This document shows positions 14,336 to 17,351 of a stretch of DNA of 17,351 nucleotides, piece after piece. Within the stretch, counting starts at the first letter, position 1. The number at the start of each line of letters is the position of its first letter. The position numbers were made by a program, and so were the translations under genes. The notes under the pieces are model-generated. The model was not told the origin of the DNA. It searched no databases and saw nothing but the letters and a program-made list of their open reading frames with translations. This stretch comes from JAZKIX01 sp040384645 (GTDB taxonomy: Bacteria; Pseudomonadota; Gammaproteobacteria; Burkholderiales; Burkholderiaceae_D), in NCBI GenBank assembly GCA_040384645.1, contig JAZKIX010000155.1, positions 1-17,351 on the forward strand. Direction: 5' to 3'.

Positions 14336-15793
14336 ATGCCTTCGATATTAAAAAGACACCGCTGGATCAGTGTGTTGGCCGCTTTGCTATGGAGCGTCAA
14401 TGCACAGGCGGCCATTCCACTTTCCGAACGCACTGCGCTATTGGATCTGTATACGGCGACGGCTGGCGCATCCTGGACCAATAGCACCAACTGGAACGGG
14501 GCTGCCGGAACGGAGTGCAGCTGGTACGGTGTGGCCTGCGATGACACTGGGAGCGGGAGCCACGTAACACAACTTCTGCTATCTTCCAATAACCTGACCG
14601 GCACGCTTCCTTCGCTTAGCGGCTTGCCGGCTTTGTATTGGTTTAGTGTTGCCAACAACCATTTGGCAGGCGCCATCCCCTCGCTCAGCGGCTTGACGGC
14701 TTTGCAATATTTTGATGTTAAAACCAACCAGTTGACGGGATCCATCCCCTCGCTTAGCGGCTCGACCGGTTTGTATTATTTTGATCTTGGAAACAACCAG
14801 CTGACGGGTGCCATTCCCTCGCTCAGCGGCTTGACGGCGTTGCAATATTTTATTGTTTCCAACAACGGGCTGACTGGCGCCATCCCCTCGCTCAGCGGCT
14901 TAACGGCTTTGCAATATTTTGATATCCGAACCAACCAGCTGACCGGAGCCATCCCCTCGCTTAGCGGCTTGACGAATTTGCAATATTTTAATCTTGGGAG
15001 CAACCAGCTAACGGGGGCCATTCCCTCGCTTAGCGGCTTGACTAAATTTCAAGTAATAAATGTTTCCGAAAACCGACTAACGGGCGCCATACCGGCCGCG
15101 CCAGCTTCATTAGTCGCAGGCCAGAGCCGTCTTTGCGGCAATAGGCTCATCCCCAGTGGCGATCCCGCCATTGACAATGCCTGGACCACGGCGCAAGGAT
15201 CGAACTGGATTAGTTGTCAGCTTAAAACTATCCAAACCATTAGCTTCGGCAGCCAGAGCGCCAAAATTTTTGGTGCGGCACCTTTTGTGCTCAACCCGCT
15301 GGCCACCGCCAGCTCGGCCCTGACTGTGATCTACAGTTCGGCCACGCCAGCGGTATGCACGGTAGTGGGATCGAGCGTCACGCTGCTTCGACCCGGTACC
15401 TGCAGCATTGCAGCCGACCAGCCCGGCAATCCTAGCTTTGATCCTGCACCCAAGGTCACGCAAAGCTTCATGGTCAAGGGCACACTGTTGAGCGCTTCGC
15501 GCAGCAAGATTGGTCCGAAGCAAGCGGTGACTTTCACTGCCACCGTAACGGGTACTAGCCCGACCGGCAGTGTCAATTTCAGGGATGGCGCCAACAGCAT
15601 TGCCGGCTGCGCCAGCCAGCCGCTCATCACCGGCGTGGCCACCTGCACCACCAACACACTCAGTCTGGGCGCGCACAGCATCGGCGCTGCATATTCGGGC
15701 GATGGCAACAATCCGGGCAGCCATGCGCAAAGCATCAATGTGACAGTGCAGCGCAGCAGCCTGGTACCGGTGCTGCCGTTGCTGATGTTTTAA
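14336..15793 (+). CDS. Secreted leucine-rich-repeat protein with Ig-like C-terminal domain (copy 1)
   Basis: A 485-residue protein. A signal peptide is at 1-25 (cleavage near NAQA/A). An LRR N-cap like that of plant-type LRR proteins follows (ERTALLDLYTATAGASW, C61 and C68 around SWYGVA). Then come eight 23-residue repeats at 76-259 of consensus ALQYFDVxxNQLTGAIPSLSGLT. A cysteine cap (C267, C294) leads to a beta-rich TISFG domain (about 298-380) and a bacterial Ig-like domain of the Big_3 type (about 382-472, FTATVTGTSPTGSVNFRDG). It ends in a short hydrophobic VPVLPLLMF with no clear sorting signal. No Shine-Dalgarno stands out except AAGAAAGAA. The likely role is extracellular binding or adhesion; no enzyme motif is present. 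Confidence 0.9.
   Translation: MPSILKRHRWISVLAALLWSVNAQAAIPLSERTALLDLYTATAGASWTNSTNWNGAAGTECSWYGVACDDTGSGSHVTQLLLSSNNLTGTLPSLSGLPALYWFSVANNHLAGAIPSLSGLTALQYFDVKTNQLTGSIPSLSGSTGLYYFDLGNNQLTGAIPSLSGLTALQYFIVSNNGLTGAIPSLSGLTALQYFDIRTNQLTGAIPSLSGLTNLQYFNLGSNQLTGAIPSLSGLTKFQVINVSENRLTGAIPAAPASLVAGQSRLCGNRLIPSGDPAIDNAWTTAQGSNWISCQLKTIQTISFGSQSAKIFGAAPFVLNPLATASSALTVIYSSATPAVCTVVGSSVTLLRPGTCSIAADQPGNPSFDPAPKVTQSFMVKGTLLSASRSKIGPKQAVTFTATVTGTSPTGSVNFRDGANSIAGCASQPLITGVATCTTNTLSLGAHSIGAAYSGDGNNPGSHAQSINVTVQRSSLVPVLPLLMF
14561..15112 (+). repeat. LRR array, 8 x 69 bp, in copy 1
   Basis: Eight head-to-tail 69-bp units encode 23-residue LRRs. The segment encoding LTGAIPSLSGLT is nearly constant, whereas codons for the preceding strand (about residues 3-9) vary. 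Neighbouring units are similar enough at the DNA level to permit recombination within and between the two genes. Confidence 0.85.
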
Positions 15794-16349
15794 GGCAAGG
15801 AGCAAGGGTTGAAGGGCGGTTGCCAGAAGCTAATGCGCTCAAGCAAATTGCCGCCTTTCTCACTGCATTGGAACGAACAAGAACGTCACGCAGACCTATG
15901 TTTGTGCGGCTTTTTTACGTTCCCGTCAGCAGGCTGATTGCCTACGAAAAACCACGGTTTTGGCTCGTTAAAACTGATTAAATTAGGGTGTATAAGCCAA
16001 TTTAACCCGTTGTGCGCACGTTTTAGTTGCCTCACAAAAAATACACCGGTGTGTATAGCATCATGCTCTAGGCGGCCTCAGACGCAAATTCACGCGCGGA
16101 TTGTTGCAGCAGACTGTGAGTGTGAGTCAACGCTGACAGGTGCAAACTAAAACTGCCCTATTTGCTCGATTAGTTCCTTGCGATCCCTTGTTCGATTATC
16201 ATGCGTCAGCCGGAAAAAAGAATATCAAAAACGCCGGGATCGCACAGCGGTTCCTGTCAATGTTCGTCTTATCTGAAGTGCAACGGCTTTGGTTTTCAGC
16301 CGTTGCAACCAGCGCCAATCGTTAAGTATTTCACCTAAGAAAGAATCTT
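15794..16349. other. Intergenic region between the two LRR genes
   Basis: About 556 bp without a credible gene; a 70-codon frame at 15938-16150 has no protein features. The first 300 bp hold an AT-rich inverted repeat (TTAAATT at 15978-15984, AATTTAA at 15999-16005, with GG/CC extending the stem) and the palindrome ACACCGGTGT at 16043-16052. From 16094 it is the duplicated leader of copy 2. No clear terminator for copy 1 was found. Confidence 0.6.
16280..16306 (+). promoter_or_regulatory. Leader hairpin of LRR gene 2
   Basis: GCAACGGCT (16280-16288) and AGCCGTTGC (16298-16306) repeat the stem seen before copy 1 exactly; the loop differs (TTGGTTTTC here). It lies 43 bases upstream of the ATG, the same distance as in copy 1. 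Confidence 0.5.
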
Positions 16350-17351
16350 ATGCCTTCGATATTAAAAAGACACCACTGGATCAGTGTGTTGGCCTCAATC
16401 GTGTGGAGCGTCAATGCACAGGCGGCCATTCCGCTTTCCGAACGCACTGCGCTATTGGATCTGTATACGGCGACCGTTGGTGAATCCTGGACGCATAGCC
16501 GCGACTGGAACGGGGCTGCCGGCACGGAGTGTAGCTGGTACGGTGTCGATTGCAATGACACCTGGAGCCACGTAATACAACTTCGGCTAGATGGTAATAA
16601 CCTTACCGGCACGCTTCCTTCGCTCAGCGGCTTGCCGGCTTTGGGGGGCTTTTCTGTTAACGCTAACAAACTGACGGGCCCCATCCCTTCGCTCACCGGC
16701 TTGACGGCTTTGCAAAATTTTTATGTCTCACACAACCAGCTGACAGGCGCCATCCCCTCGCTCAACGGCTTGACGGCTTTGCAAAATTTTGATGCTGCAA
16801 ACAACCAGCTAACGGGCGCCATCCCCGCACTCAACGGCTTAACGGATTTGCAATATTTTGATGTTGTCGGCAACCAGCTGACGGGTGTCATCCCCTCGCT
16901 CAGCGGCTTGACGGCTTTGCGGGATTTTAGAGTTGCGATCAACCAGCTTACGGGCAACATCCCCTCGTTCAGTGGCTTAACGAATTTGCGAAGTTTTTTC
17001 GCTTCCCAGAATGGGCTGACGGGTTCCATCCCCTCGCTCAGCGGCTTGACGGTATTTCAACTATTAAATGTTTCCGAAAACCAACTGGCGGGCGCCATAC
17101 CGGCCGCGCCAGCTTCATTAGTCGCAGGCCAGAGCCGTCTTTGCGGCAATAGGCTCATCCCCAGTGGCGATCCCGCCATTGACAATGCCTGGACCACGGC
17201 GCAAGGATCGAACTGGATTAGTTGTCAGCTTAAAACTATCCAAACCATTAGCTTCGGCAGCCAGAGCGCCAAAATTTTTGGTGCGGCACCTTTTGTGCTC
17301 AACCCGCTGGCCACCGCCAGCTCGGCCCTGACTGTGATCTACAGTTCGGCC
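16350..17351 (+). CDS. Secreted leucine-rich-repeat protein (copy 2, 3' end outside window)
   Basis: The frame runs 334 codons from ATG 16350 to the window end without a stop. The signal peptide (MPSILKRHHW..., cleavage near NAQA/A) and the N-cap (ERTALLDLYTATVGESW, C61, C68) match copy 1, with a two-residue deletion before the first repeat (NDTWSHV against DDTGSGSHV). Eight 23-residue LRRs cover 74-257, with frameworks alike but strand residues different from copy 1. The cap and the TISFG domain begin afterwards and are identical in DNA to copy 1. An Ig-like domain is expected beyond the edge. Function is probably extracellular recognition, with different specificity from copy 1, which is inference. 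Confidence 0.9.
   Translation, partial: MPSILKRHHWISVLASIVWSVNAQAAIPLSERTALLDLYTATVGESWTHSRDWNGAAGTECSWYGVDCNDTWSHVIQLRLDGNNLTGTLPSLSGLPALGGFSVNANKLTGPIPSLTGLTALQNFYVSHNQLTGAIPSLNGLTALQNFDAANNQLTGAIPALNGLTDLQYFDVVGNQLTGVIPSLSGLTALRDFRVAINQLTGNIPSFSGLTNLRSFFASQNGLTGSIPSLSGLTVFQLLNVSENQLAGAIPAAPASLVAGQSRLCGNRLIPSGDPAIDNAWTTAQGSNWISCQLKTIQTISFGSQSAKIFGAAPFVLNPLATASSALTVIYSSA
16569..17120 (+). repeat. LRR array, 8 x 69 bp, in copy 2
   Basis: Eight 69-bp units in the same number and register as in copy 1. Strand segments include GGFSVNAN, QNFYVSHN, QNFDAANN, QYFDVVGN, RDFRVAIN, RSFFASQN and QLLNVSEN, against YWFSVANN, QYFDVKTN, YYFDLGNN, QYFIVSNN, QYFDIRTN, QYFNLGSN and QVINVSEN in copy 1. Confidence 0.85.

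Larger units (their letters stand above)
14082..16093. repeat. Tandem duplication, unit 1 (leader plus LRR gene)
   Basis: Homology with unit 2 starts abruptly at 14082 (GCGCGGATTGTTGC) and 16094, an offset of about 2.01 kb. It covers the roughly 250-bp leader and the gene. Upstream of these points (transposase scrap versus intergenic DNA) the sequences are unrelated. Leaders and N-terminal coding parts have diverged at scattered positions and by small indels. Confidence 0.85.
16094..17351. repeat. Tandem duplication, unit 2 (continues past window end)
   Basis: This is the second copy, in the same orientation. It aligns with 14082-15343 throughout. The last 263 bases in the window (17089-17351) are identical to 15081-15343, while the rest is diverged. 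Confidence 0.85.

Noticed and set aside
14561..15112. A CRISPR array in the 69-bp repeats
   Set aside because: The repeats are in-frame coding LRR units without distinct spacers, and no cas genes are present.
15110..15805. A 231-codon minus-strand frame opposite LRR gene 1
   Set aside because: It is a shadow of the LRR gene, low in complexity and without a recognisable domain or ribosome binding site.
15978..16052. Operator sites from the AT-rich inverted repeat and the ACACCGGTGT palindrome
   Set aside because: Short palindromes of this length arise easily by chance; neither is repeated before LRR gene 1 and no regulator is nearby.

Overview
The window looks like a chromosomal segment from a betaproteobacterium, most likely Oxalobacteraceae (Undibacterium, Herminiimonas or Janthinobacterium relatives). 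This rests on protein style, moderate GC, the DUF4124 and LRR exported proteins and the FAN1-type nuclease; no rRNA marker is present, so it is inference.

Layout. (1) 1-179: the 3' end of a LytTR-type response regulator on the + strand. Its TAG stop shares the palindrome CTAG with the stop of the convergent helicase gene. (2) 176-4110, minus strand: a two-gene DNA repair operon, a FAN1-like VRR-NUC nuclease followed by an XPD/DinG-type iron-sulfur helicase with an N-terminal PD-(D/E)XK domain. The two are coupled by a TTGA stop/start overlap, and a good LexA-box-like sequence lies upstream (4189-4208). (3) 4434-8656, minus strand: a probable four-gene envelope operon, DUF4331 protein, small lipoprotein, exported TPR protein, and HupE/UreJ-type membrane protein with a periplasmic EF-hand. 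(4) 9076-13081, plus strand: metH, the cobalamin-dependent methionine synthase, behind a structured leader that ends in a terminator-like hairpin just before the gene. (5) 13172-13645: a small exported DUF4124 protein. (6) 13740-14081: the C-terminal scrap of an ISAs1-family transposase. (7) 14082-17351: a tandem duplication of about 2 kb, each unit carrying a conserved leader and a gene for a secreted 8 x 23-residue leucine-rich-repeat protein; the second copy runs off the window.

How the genes work together. The nuclease and helicase are a natural pair for processing branched or crosslinked DNA and are probably SOS-controlled. The DUF4331/lipoprotein/TPR/HupE products are all predicted to be exported or membrane-bound and may form one envelope system, possibly metal-related, but their function is not known. 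A near-palindromic motif containing GCAGTATATTT occurs both upstream of the repair operon and between the DUF4331 operon and metH.

The most intriguing part is the LRR pair. The repeat framework is kept while the residues on the predicted concave beta-strand face differ between the copies. From the last repeat to the window edge the two genes are identical over at least 263 bp. This pattern fits a secreted recognition or adhesion family evolving by duplication, diversification of the binding face and recent conversion of the C-terminal part.
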